Source of the DNA: Gammaproteobacteria bacterium
GTDB taxonomy: Bacteria > Pseudomonadota > Gammaproteobacteria > Pseudomonadales > Halieaceae
Assembly (NCBI GenBank): GCA_030427485.1
Contig: JAUICG010000021.1
Coordinates: 1-64,000 of the forward strand
DNA: 64,000 nucleotides
Reading direction: 5' to 3'
Numbering within the stretch: the stretch's first letter is position 1; every line of letters starts with the position of its first letter. This document shows, one piece after another, positions 8,779-16,730 of the stretch. The translations under genes and the position numbers were made by a program. The notes under the pieces were generated by a model. That model ran no database searches, was not told the DNA's origin, and saw nothing but the letters and a program-made list of their open reading frames with translations.

Positions 8779-9954
8779 ATGGATCGTTATCTCGTCGTTT
8801 CAACCGATGGCCACGCGGGCCTGCCGATGGAGGGATATCGCGACTACCTCGAGAGTAAATACCACAAGGCGTTCGACGAGGAATTGCCGATACAGAGAAT
8901 GAAGACGCGCAAAGCCGAGGAGAGCTTCCTGATCTCCGATTTCAATGACAAGTGGCGCGACGGTATTACGGATGGCCTGACAGGCGCCTGGGATGGCGCG
9001 GTACGCAACCGGGTGATAGACGCGGACGGCGTGGCGGCCGAGGTCCTGTTTCCGGATGGCATCACCGAGATGAATGCCCCGCCGTTCGGCGCCGGGCTGG
9101 GCCTGAAACCCTGGGGTGTCGAGCCCGAACTGCAGTGGGCCGGCGCCAGGGCGCACAACCGCTGGATGGCGGAGTTTTGCAAAGAGGAACCGCTGCGCCG
9201 TATCGGCCTGGCTATCGTACTGATGCTCTACGATGTGGACGAGGCGCTGGCGGAGGTCAAGTGGGCGCATGCCAATGGCTTGAAGGGCATCCTGATACCG
9301 GCGTTGATGGGCGACAAGGATGCGTACAACCACCCCAAGTACTATCCGATCTGGGCATACTGCGAGGAGCACCAGCTAGTGGTGCATACACACTCGGGAC
9401 CCTCGCCCGACTACAATTTCGCACTGCCCGGCGCCGTCGGGATCTACCTCACCGAGTTCGCCTGGTGGGCCAGCCGGCCGCTATGGCACCTGGTGTTTGG
9501 CGGTGTTTTCGAGCAGTTTCCAGGACTCAAGTTTGTCATCACCGAGGTCAGTGAATTCTGGATTCCCCATATGCTCGAAATGATGGATGTGCGCGCATCC
9601 GTTAAACATACCTCGGGCAAGTTGGGCGATTTTCGCAGCAACCTGACAATGAAACCGAGTGAATATTTCAATCGCAACTGCTGGGTCGGCGCCTCCGCAC
9701 TGTTCGACGAGGGGTCAACGGCGGTGCGCCACGAAATCGGCATCGAGAACATCATGTGGGGCACGGACTATCCGCACCCGGAAGGCTCCTGGCCGAAGAC
9801 CAGGGAAAAAATGCTTACCTATATGAGCGGGATGCCCGAACAGGAACTCACGCGAATCCTCGGCAGCAATGCTATTACGTGCTACAACCTGGACGCGAAG
9901 GACCTGCTGCCTATCGCGGAGCGTATCGGGCCGCTGAAATCGGATTTCGTCTAA
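8779..9954 (+). CDS. Amidohydrolase family protein (metal-dependent TIM barrel)
   Basis: A 391-residue amidohydrolase-2 type enzyme. The N-terminal D10-G-H12 corresponds to the first metal-binding pair. VVHTHSG near 201 supplies further His ligands, and WGTDYPHPEGSW near 330 holds the metal-binding or catalytic Asp. Family members include decarboxylases (ACMSD, LigW) and hydrolases of meta-cleavage lactones. In this operon (extradiol dioxygenase upstream, Rieske oxygenase downstream) a decarboxylase or lactonase role is reasonable but unproven. There is no signal peptide, so it is cytoplasmic. A CAGGAG site precedes the ATG. Confidence 0.8.
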   Translation: MDRYLVVSTDGHAGLPMEGYRDYLESKYHKAFDEELPIQRMKTRKAEESFLISDFNDKWRDGITDGLTGAWDGAVRNRVIDADGVAAEVLFPDGITEMNAPPFGAGLGLKPWGVEPELQWAGARAHNRWMAEFCKEEPLRRIGLAIVLMLYDVDEALAEVKWAHANGLKGILIPALMGDKDAYNHPKYYPIWAYCEEHQLVVHTHSGPSPDYNFALPGAVGIYLTEFAWWASRPLWHLVFGGVFEQFPGLKFVITEVSEFWIPHMLEMMDVRASVKHTSGKLGDFRSNLTMKPSEYFNRNCWVGASALFDEGSTAVRHEIGIENIMWGTDYPHPEGSWPKTREKMLTYMSGMPEQELTRILGSNAITCYNLDAKDLLPIAERIGPLKSDFV

Positions 9955-9994
9955 CAGGCCGGCAGGCGTCACAATCACACGAGAGAGGCCAGTC

Positions 9995-11014
9995 ATGTCA
10001 AAGCGAATTGTAATGCCCATCCCGTTTGGCTGGTTCTGTATCGGCTACAGCGATGAACTCGCGGTGGGAGAAGTCCGCAATATCCACTACTTCGGACGCG
10101 ACATGGTGCTGTTTCGCACCGAGTCCGGAAAGGTGGGCCTTACCGACCCAGCCTGCCCCCACCTCGGAGCCCACCTTGGCCACGGCGGGACTGTGCAGGG
10201 CGAATCCATTCGCTGCCCCTTCCATCACTGGCAGTACGATACCGAGGGCGTGATCACCGATATCCCCTATGCGAAGCAGATACCGCCCAAGGTCGCGGGC
10301 AAGCCCTGCCTGAAAACCTTCCCGACCTGTGAAAAGAACGGGGTTATCTGGGCCTGGTACCACCCCGAGGACGCGGCACCCGATCACGAGGTGATCGAAC
10401 TCGAGGAGAGCGGCAATCCCGACTGGGTGGAGCAGATCCGCTTCCTGTGGACTTTCGATTCCTGCCCGCAGGAAATTGCGGAAAATGGCGTCGACGTGGC
10501 GCATTTCAAATATGTCCACCAGATGGAGGCGGTGCCGGAGGGCGAAACCTCCTACGAAGGGCACATCCGCCGCAGCCGCGTAAGCGGGCCGCGCAAGGCG
10601 ATCGACGAGAGCGGAAAGGAATTGATCGTCCAATCGACAATCAACGTGGTGCAAAATGGCGCGGGGCAGAAGTGGGTGCGCTCCTCGGGGCTCGTGGACT
10701 ACCTTCTGCAGACGCTGGTCACGCCGGTGAATGAACACACCGTCGAAGTGCGGTTTGCCTACACCCACATGCGTTATCCACAGGATTCGTTTAAGGACAA
10801 GGCCGTAAAGGCCGCTATCGAATACACCAATGGCCAGACCGGCGTTGAAGGCGACATCCCGATCTGGCACAACAAGTTTCATCTGCGCAACCCGATCCTG
10901 TGTGATGGAGACGGCCCGGTAATGCGTTTTCGCAAGTATTTTTCACAGTTCTACGTCAATGGGCCGTACCCGGACGACGGCGAGATTTCGACGGGCCTGG
11001 AGGCGGTTTCTTGA
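9995..11014 (+). CDS. Rieske non-heme iron oxygenase, KshA-like
   Basis: A 339-residue Rieske oxygenase alpha subunit. The [2Fe-2S] site is C54-P-H56 with C74-x2-H77. The mononuclear iron site is N-G-V-D-V-A-H170-F-K-Y-V-H175. The overall architecture, with a single subunit and ENGVDxAHFxYxH, resembles 3-ketosteroid 9-alpha-hydroxylase (KshA) more than the VanA-type Rieske genes elsewhere in this window. A GAGAGAGG ribosome site precedes the ATG. No ferredoxin or reductase gene is adjacent, so electrons must come from a partner elsewhere. The stop codon overlaps the TTG start of the next SDR. A steroid-like substrate fits the HsaACD-like genes upstream, but the substrate is inferred. Confidence 0.86.
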   Translation: MSKRIVMPIPFGWFCIGYSDELAVGEVRNIHYFGRDMVLFRTESGKVGLTDPACPHLGAHLGHGGTVQGESIRCPFHHWQYDTEGVITDIPYAKQIPPKVAGKPCLKTFPTCEKNGVIWAWYHPEDAAPDHEVIELEESGNPDWVEQIRFLWTFDSCPQEIAENGVDVAHFKYVHQMEAVPEGETSYEGHIRRSRVSGPRKAIDESGKELIVQSTINVVQNGAGQKWVRSSGLVDYLLQTLVTPVNEHTVEVRFAYTHMRYPQDSFKDKAVKAAIEYTNGQTGVEGDIPIWHNKFHLRNPILCDGDGPVMRFRKYFSQFYVNGPYPDDGEISTGLEAVS

Positions 11015-11895
11015 GTACACAGCAAATGGCGACAGAGAAGTTTCGCGGCAAAACCGCGGTGGTCACCGGCGGTGCGTCCGGGGTGGGACGCTGCCTGTGC
11101 GAGCTGTTTGCGCGCAGTGGTATGCATGTGATCATGGCGGATATCGAAGCGGCGGCTCTGGAAGCGGCCGGTGCGGCGCTGAAAGAGCAGGGCCTGAGCG
11201 TCGAGTGGGTGCAGGCTGACGTCACCAGCCCCGAATCCATGGAAAACCTGGAAGCGCGAAGTCGCGAGATCTTTGGCAATATCCATGTGTTGTGCAACAA
11301 CGCCGGGGTCGGAATCAAGGAAGCACAGCGTCGAATCTGGACGCTCACCCCGAAAGACTGGGAGTGGGGGTTCAGCGTCAACGTGATGGGCATCGCAAAC
11401 GGTATACGCGCGTTCGTCCCCGGCATGCTGGCCCACGGCGAAGCCGGACACGTCGTGAACACATCCTCCACCAATGGCGGGCTGTATTCGATGCCCACCA
11501 CGCCGATCTACTCCGCCAGCAAGGCGGCGGTAACCAGTATGACCGAGGTACTGTACAGCCAGTTCAAAATGGAGGGCGCCGCTTTGCAGGCCCATGTGCT
11601 CTTCCCCGGCCCGCATCTGGTCAACACCAATATACTCAGCTCTATGCGCAATCGGCCCGAACGGCTGCGCGACGACAACGAACCGGTTGCCTACACCAGC
11701 ATGGCGGATCTCGCCAAAGCGAGCGGTATCGCGAACATGAAGCTTACCGAACCGGAGGAGGTCGCCGAGACCTGCCTGGCCGGCATGTGCGCCGGCCAGT
11801 TCTGGATTCTCCCGCCCAGCAAAAGTAACGACAAACAGCTCGGCGAGCGCACCGAAAGCATACTGCGCCGCCGGAATCCGGTGCTACAGGGGTAA
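11011..11895 (+). CDS. Short-chain dehydrogenase/reductase
   Basis: A 294-residue SDR with TGGASGVG near residue 16, NNAG, STNGG and the catalytic YSASK. The TTG start at 11011 overlaps the upstream TGA (TTGA) and has GGAGG 7 nt before it, a convincing coupled start; an in-frame ATG at 11026 is the alternative. The C-terminal half (VLFPGPHLVNTNI) is longer than in minimal SDRs and resembles the SDR at 15762-16583, suggesting related substrates. It is probably an alcohol dehydrogenase acting on hydroxylated intermediates of the operon. Confidence 0.84.
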   Translation: MSTQQMATEKFRGKTAVVTGGASGVGRCLCELFARSGMHVIMADIEAAALEAAGAALKEQGLSVEWVQADVTSPESMENLEARSREIFGNIHVLCNNAGVGIKEAQRRIWTLTPKDWEWGFSVNVMGIANGIRAFVPGMLAHGEAGHVVNTSSTNGGLYSMPTTPIYSASKAAVTSMTEVLYSQFKMEGAALQAHVLFPGPHLVNTNILSSMRNRPERLRDDNEPVAYTSMADLAKASGIANMKLTEPEEVAETCLAGMCAGQFWILPPSKSNDKQLGERTESILRRRNPVLQG

Positions 11896-11900
11896 TCGAC

Positions 11901-12284
11901 ATGGCCTCACGTTTGGGACAATTCTGTATCGGTGTCACGGACCTGGAACGCTCGGAGGATTTCTATACCCGGGTGCTCGGGCTCGAGGTACAACAGCGGA
12001 TAGAGATACCCGAGGCCAGGGAGATCGTGCTGGGCGCCCCTGACTCCGATGGCAAGCTGCAGCTGGCGCAAAAAACCGCGCAACAGGGCGCCATCAACCA
12101 CGGCGACGAAGCACTCTGGAAATTCTATCTGTATACCGATGATATCGAAGCGATCTACCGGGCCGCTGTGGATTACGGCTGCGTGTCCGAGACACCTCCC
12201 ACGCCGTTGTCCAAGTGGCCCGTCACCATTGCGATGATTCTCGACCCGGATGGCTACCGGATAGAAATCATCCAGCGGCACTGA
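11901..12284 (+). CDS. VOC family protein (glyoxalase/bleomycin-resistance-like)
   Basis: A single-module VOC protein of 127 residues with paired beta-alpha-beta-beta-beta units. The segments FCIGVTDLERSEDFYTRVLGL and DPDGYRIEIIQ mark the two halves. The terminal Glu in IEIIQ could be a metal ligand, but the N-terminal position carries a Cys rather than the usual His, so metal-dependent glyoxalase activity is doubtful. It starts 6 bp after the SDR and ends the plus-strand catabolic operon. It may be an isomerase, a lyase or a small extradiol-like accessory protein. Confidence 0.7.
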   Translation: MASRLGQFCIGVTDLERSEDFYTRVLGLEVQQRIEIPEAREIVLGAPDSDGKLQLAQKTAQQGAINHGDEALWKFYLYTDDIEAIYRAAVDYGCVSETPPTPLSKWPVTIAMILDPDGYRIEIIQRH

Positions 12285-12310
12285 AGTGGCCGACGCGCGC
12301 CCGGGTCCGT

Positions 12311-13210
12311 TCAGGAATCCATATCCCAGTCAAAATCCGTGGCGAAGTACTTCACCATGAAGTCCATGAAGAAGCGCACTTTCGTGGAAAGGTGTTTGCT
12401 GTGCGGGTAGACCGCCCAGGTATCGCGATGATAGCTGCTCCAGGGCTGGTGTAATTTCACCAGCTTGCCGGCCTCCACGGCCGATTTGACATAGAAATCC
12501 GGCAGCTGCGCTATGCCGATACCCGACAGCGCCGCGGCCTTGATCGTGGCGCCGTCCTCGCTGAGCCAGTTTCCCGACACTTTCACCTTGGTGGTGACGC
12601 CCTCTTCGGTGTTCAGCATCCAGTAGCGCTCCGGGCCGGTCAGGCAATTGTGATCCTCCAGTTCCTCCACGCATTGCGGTTGCCTGTTGGCTTTCCAGTA
12701 CTCCGGCGCCGCACAGAGGCACATGGTATGCCCGCCGATGGAGCGGGCAATCAGCGAGGAATCCTCCAGCTTGCCGTAGCGAATCGTCAGGTCGTAGCCC
12801 TCGGCCACCAGGTCGACATCGCGAAAACTGGAATGCACCTCCACCGAAAGTTCGGGATGCGATCGCGAGAAAGCCGCGACCGCACGCGCCATGTACTGCA
12901 CGCCGAAACGGCTGTTCAATGCCAGCTTGAGCGTTCCCTGCGGTTTCTGCTGCATGTCGGCAACGGCGGATTCCGCATGCTCGAACTGCTCGGCCATGGG
13001 CAAGCATTCGCGGTAGAAAATCTCACCGACTTCGGTGAGTGTGAGTTTGCGGGTGGTGCGCTGCAGCAGGCGCGCTTGCAGGCGGTCCTCCAACTGGCTG
13101 ATCTGCTTGCTGACATAGGACTTGGACATGCCGAGGCGCTCGGCGGCGCCGGTAAAACTACCGGTGTCCACCACATGCATGAACTCGTCGATCCCGTCCC
13201 AGCGACTCAT
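12311..13210 (-). CDS. LysR-family transcriptional regulator
   Basis: A 299-residue LTTR. An N-terminal winged helix-turn-helix (GAAERLGMSKSYVSKQISQLEDRL) is followed by the periplasmic-binding-protein-like effector domain. The DsdC/AaeR-like N-terminus (MSRWDGIDEFMHVVDTGSFTGAA) is typical of the large proteobacterial subgroup. It converges on the catabolic operon (27-bp gap to the VOC gene) and is preceded by the 13307-13383 hairpin. It could control the catabolic operon or the TonB receptor, but no operator was identified. Confidence 0.86.
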   Translation of the reverse strand: MSRWDGIDEFMHVVDTGSFTGAAERLGMSKSYVSKQISQLEDRLQARLLQRTTRKLTLTEVGEIFYRECLPMAEQFEHAESAVADMQQKPQGTLKLALNSRFGVQYMARAVAAFSRSHPELSVEVHSSFRDVDLVAEGYDLTIRYGKLEDSSLIARSIGGHTMCLCAAPEYWKANRQPQCVEELEDHNCLTGPERYWMLNTEEGVTTKVKVSGNWLSEDGATIKAAALSGIGIAQLPDFYVKSAVEAGKLVKLHQPWSSYHRDTWAVYPHSKHLSTKVRFFMDFMVKYFATDFDWDMDS

Positions 13211-13306
13211 CGAACTACTCCCACCTGCGCTATTGTCGTATCACAGCGTAGCCGATGGGTGTCGAAAGTAAAAGTAACCCGCCCGGGACCATTGCGCATG
13301 TGCAGC

Positions 13307-13383
13307 GGGCTCGGGTGTCGATAGTGGCATTTTCTCGCGAGTATCGGGGAAGCGGGGAAATGCCACTATCGACACCCGAGCCC
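13307..13383. repeat. Long perfect inverted repeat (26-bp arms, 25-nt loop)
   Basis: The left arm at 13307-13332 (beginning GGGCTCGGGTGTCG, ending GGCATTT) and the right arm at 13358-13383 are perfect reverse complements. The 25-nt loop itself contains the palindrome CTCGCGAG. It lies 24 bp past the stop of the TonB receptor and upstream of the LysR gene, in otherwise featureless DNA. A transcription terminator for the receptor gene is possible, but the stem is unusually long and no T-run follows. Its geometry matches two hairpins at 59178-59254 and 59355-59429. Confidence 0.85.
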
Positions 13384-13407
13384 TCGGAGTCCGAGCAGAT
13401 AGATCGG

Positions 13408-15714
13408 TTAATTACTGTACCTGATGCTGGCGTAATAAGTGCGCGGCGCGGTGTAGGCCGCGGTGGTGGTGCCGAAGACATCCACGCCAAAGCCGCCGTT
13501 GATCTCTCTCTTGTCACTGAGGTTGCGGCCGAATACGCCAAATTCCCACTTGCCGTCCGCAGTGATGAAGGTGATGCCGGCATTGTAGGTGGTAAAGCCA
13601 TCGGTGTTCAGGCGGTCATAGCATGTGCAGTCGTAATCGTTGCTGTAATAGATCTCACCCTTGTAGTAGGCATCGCCGCGCAACCGGACGGTGCTGCCAT
13701 CGCTGAGGTCCCAGTTGTAGATCGCCGCCAGGCTGGCGGTCCAATCGGGCACGTTCTGGAATTCACGGTCGCTCAGATCCTCCAGTTCGCCGGTCGCAGG
13801 GTTGAAGGAATCAAAACTGTTGTACTCGGCATCCAGCCAGGATGCACCGCCGGTTATCGTCAGGTTTTCCATGGGCAGCGCGGTAAACTCCACCTCTACA
13901 CCGCTGATCGAGGAGTCGGCGGCATTGGCAACGACCAGCGCCAGCGCGTCGCTCGCACTGGTGGTGGACGGCCTGTTGACCAGGAATTGCTGATCCTTGT
14001 AGTCGTCGTAGAACACCGAGCCGTTGAGCTGCAGGCGCCGATCCAGTAGCTGTGTCTTCAGTCCCAGCTCATAGCTGGTCAGGGTTTCCGGGTCGGCCAC
14101 TGAAATCTGCTCCGTTGAGGTGGGGCGACCGTTGTAGATACCGCTGCGAAACCCCTGGGAGATACTGGCGTAGCCCATGATCTCATCGCTGAAATCGTAG
14201 TCGATGCCGATTTTCGGCGAAACCTCGCTCCAGTCGTCCTTGCAACTGTAGCGTGCGCCATTGCCCTCCGCTGTCACATCGGTACACGAGGAGGGGCCAG
14301 TCGGACCAGGCTGGGTGATAGGCGTCTGGCTGGCGCGCTTGATGGTATACATGTCCAGTTTCTTTTCATCGTAGGTGTAGCGCGCCGCGAGATTGATACG
14401 GGTGGTGTCGGTCCAGTGCCAGGTGGTGTAGAAGAACGCGGCGTAACTGGTGGTGTCCTGCGTGGTATCGTAATCCAGGGTGAAGTCCAGCGCCGCCACA
14501 CCAATCGCCTCGTAGAGCCCGTCGGCGACCGTCACATGGGCCTGGGTTTTGCCGTCTTCCCTGAAGTAGTAGAGACCCACCAGCCAGTCGAACCGTGTGC
14601 CGGAGGCGTTGCTCAGCACGAACTCCTGGCTGAACTGTTCGGTATTCAGATCGTTGCCCACTTCAAAATAGACATTGGGCGCATTGTCCGCATCACGGTA
14701 GTTGTGCGAATCCATGTCCCGGTACCCGGTGATGGACTTCAGCATCAGTTCGTCCATATCCAGGGTGTTTATCCAGCTGACGCCCCACATATCATTCTTT
14801 TCAAGATCCAGTTCGTTCAGCGCGTCACTGCGATCAATGTCGTCAACGTTGGGCGTACAGCAGATGCCGTCGGTGAGTCCCACGGTATTGTTGTACGCCA
14901 GGGGGATGGTGGCGTCGGGGTTGAAGTCCGTCAGTACCTGTGGATAGACGTTCTGGTCGATATGCGTGTAGTCCAGTGCAATGTGCGAATTCCAGGCGTC
15001 GGTAAAGTTCGCATTGAGATGCGTTCTCGCCGCCCAGTTGTCGTTGTTGCCGGCATCGGCGTTCCGGTTACGGTGTTGCCAGCCCGAGGAGTTTTTCGTG
15101 AGCACCGCGATGCTCGCGGCGACGTCTTCCGTCACAGGGGCTTCAGCGTACCCGGAGAAGGACACGTAGTCGTGCTCGCCACCGGTCAACTCGCCCATAT
15201 AGCTGGTTTCCCCCGTGGGCACCCTGGTCGTCACGGAGATGGCGCCGCCAATCGTGTTCTTGCCGTACAGTGTCCCCTGCGGCCCGCGCAAAACGTCAAT
15301 GCTGGCGATATCGGACAATTCGAAGTTCGAGCCAACCGTGCGCGCGAGGTAGATACCGTCGAGATACAAGCCGACGCCCGGGTCTGTCGTCAGGCTGTTA
15401 TCGAACTGGCCGATACCGCGCTGGAACGCCTGCAGCGAACTACTGCTGCCGTTGTTGGACGATGAAAACGACAGGTTGGGCGATACCTGCTCTATGTCGC
15501 TGACAGTGAAAAACTTGGACTGCTCGATGACCGAGCCAGAGATGGCTGTAATCGCAATGGGCGTACCCTGGACATTCTCATCCCGTTTGCGCGCGGAAAC
15601 GATCACTTCTTCCAGTACCGTCCCCGCCTTTTGCGCGAAGGCCGCCGGGATCAATGGTGTCACCGGAATCGACAGCAGGGCCAGAGCAGCCAAGTAGGTG
15701 GTGTGTTTACGCAT
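13408..15714 (-). CDS. TonB-dependent receptor
   Basis: A 768-residue outer-membrane receptor. A signal peptide ends near AAFAQ (residue 28) and is followed by the TonB-box/plug region EEVIVSARKRDENVQGTPIAI and a 22-strand beta-barrel C-terminus with late-barrel segments such as VRLRGDAYYKGEIYYS. The ATG has a strong GGGAGGA site. No CUT_I or TBDR ferric-specific motif is distinguishable. Its position next to the aromatic/steroid-type operon suggests uptake of the hydrophobic substrate. It heads a minus-strand segment and is divergent in function from the LysR gene, with the long hairpin just after its stop. Confidence 0.92.
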   Translation of the reverse strand: MRKHTTYLAALALLSIPVTPLIPAAFAQKAGTVLEEVIVSARKRDENVQGTPIAITAISGSVIEQSKFFTVSDIEQVSPNLSFSSSNNGSSSSLQAFQRGIGQFDNSLTTDPGVGLYLDGIYLARTVGSNFELSDIASIDVLRGPQGTLYGKNTIGGAISVTTRVPTGETSYMGELTGGEHDYVSFSGYAEAPVTEDVAASIAVLTKNSSGWQHRNRNADAGNNDNWAARTHLNANFTDAWNSHIALDYTHIDQNVYPQVLTDFNPDATIPLAYNNTVGLTDGICCTPNVDDIDRSDALNELDLEKNDMWGVSWINTLDMDELMLKSITGYRDMDSHNYRDADNAPNVYFEVGNDLNTEQFSQEFVLSNASGTRFDWLVGLYYFREDGKTQAHVTVADGLYEAIGVAALDFTLDYDTTQDTTSYAAFFYTTWHWTDTTRINLAARYTYDEKKLDMYTIKRASQTPITQPGPTGPSSCTDVTAEGNGARYSCKDDWSEVSPKIGIDYDFSDEIMGYASISQGFRSGIYNGRPTSTEQISVADPETLTSYELGLKTQLLDRRLQLNGSVFYDDYKDQQFLVNRPSTTSASDALALVVANAADSSISGVEVEFTALPMENLTITGGASWLDAEYNSFDSFNPATGELEDLSDREFQNVPDWTASLAAIYNWDLSDGSTVRLRGDAYYKGEIYYSNDYDCTCYDRLNTDGFTTYNAGITFITADGKWEFGVFGRNLSDKREINGGFGVDVFGTTTAAYTAPRTYYASIRYSN

Positions 15715-15761
15715 GTATTCCTCCCGGAAAGAACTTTCTAATAGTTATCGCTTCACTTCTT

Positions 15762-16583
15762 TCAGTCGAACTCCACTTCAGAGAACACCGGGTTCTCACC
15801 CGCCGCGACGGCCTGCGCTGCGCGCTTGTAGTACTGCGAAAACGGGTGGGTAAATATCCAGAACCTGCGCTCCCTGATCGCGGTGAAGACCCGATTGGCG
15901 CATTCCTCCGGTGTGATGAAATCAGGCTGTTCCTGGAGCATCCTGACGTTGGCTTCACTCTCTTCACTGCCAGCGGCAATACCCAGCAATCCGTCGCTGA
16001 TCGGCGTCGATACCGGACCGGGACAAAGCAGGGAAACATCGATATGGGGCGCCGCAGCCGCAAGGTCATAGGCCAGCGATTCGGTAATTCCCCGCACCGC
16101 CATTTTGCAGGCGGTATACTGCGCCATTCCCGGTGCCGCCACCAGGGAGCCGACAGATCCCGTATTCACTATTTGCGCGGGAATTGCCGCGCTGATCATA
16201 CCGGGCACGAACGCCGTGAGGCCGTTCACCGCTCCCATCACATTGACCGCGAGAATTTTTTGCCACTCCTCGGCCGTGTGTTCCCAGGTCAGTCCAACGC
16301 GAAGAATCCCCGCGTTATTGAACAGCACCGACACCGGGCCCAATTCAGCGACGCAGCGCGCCGCAAAGGCTTGCACGGCCGGCAGGTCGGACACGTCGAC
16401 GAGCTCGGATAGTACCTGCGCGCCCTGCGCCTTGAGTTCCTCCGCCAGCGCTGACAGTCCTTCGCTGTAGAGGTCGACGATCGCGACATGCATACCTTCG
16501 GCCACACAATGCCGGGCGAGTGCCTTGCCGATTCCGCTTGCCGCGCCGGTGACAACCGCCACCTTGCCCTTGAACTCTTCCAT
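15762..16583 (-). CDS. Short-chain dehydrogenase/reductase
   Basis: A 273-residue SDR with TGAASGIG near residue 12, NNAG, a catalytic Ser in TGSVGSL and YTACK. The C-terminal half (SLLCPGPVSTPI, then FWIFTHPFSQYYKRA) resembles the SDR at 11011 and differs from FabG. It lies immediately upstream of the TonB receptor on the same strand (47-bp gap) and may be co-transcribed with it. A role in oxidising the imported substrate is plausible but inferred. Confidence 0.83.
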   Translation of the reverse strand: MEEFKGKVAVVTGAASGIGKALARHCVAEGMHVAIVDLYSEGLSALAEELKAQGAQVLSELVDVSDLPAVQAFAARCVAELGPVSVLFNNAGILRVGLTWEHTAEEWQKILAVNVMGAVNGLTAFVPGMISAAIPAQIVNTGSVGSLVAAPGMAQYTACKMAVRGITESLAYDLAAAAPHIDVSLLCPGPVSTPISDGLLGIAAGSEESEANVRMLQEQPDFITPEECANRVFTAIRERRFWIFTHPFSQYYKRAAQAVAAGENPVFSEVEFD

Positions 16584-16730
16584 ACCGCCTGCCTTATAGT
16601 TTTGGGCGCTATCGCGACCAGCGCGAAAGCAAATTGCACTGTAGCGCTGTCTGTGACGTGTGATAAGACACGCCTCGGAAACTGATTGTATCCAAATGAA
16701 CGATAAAGACAGCGCGACTGCGGCAGGAGA

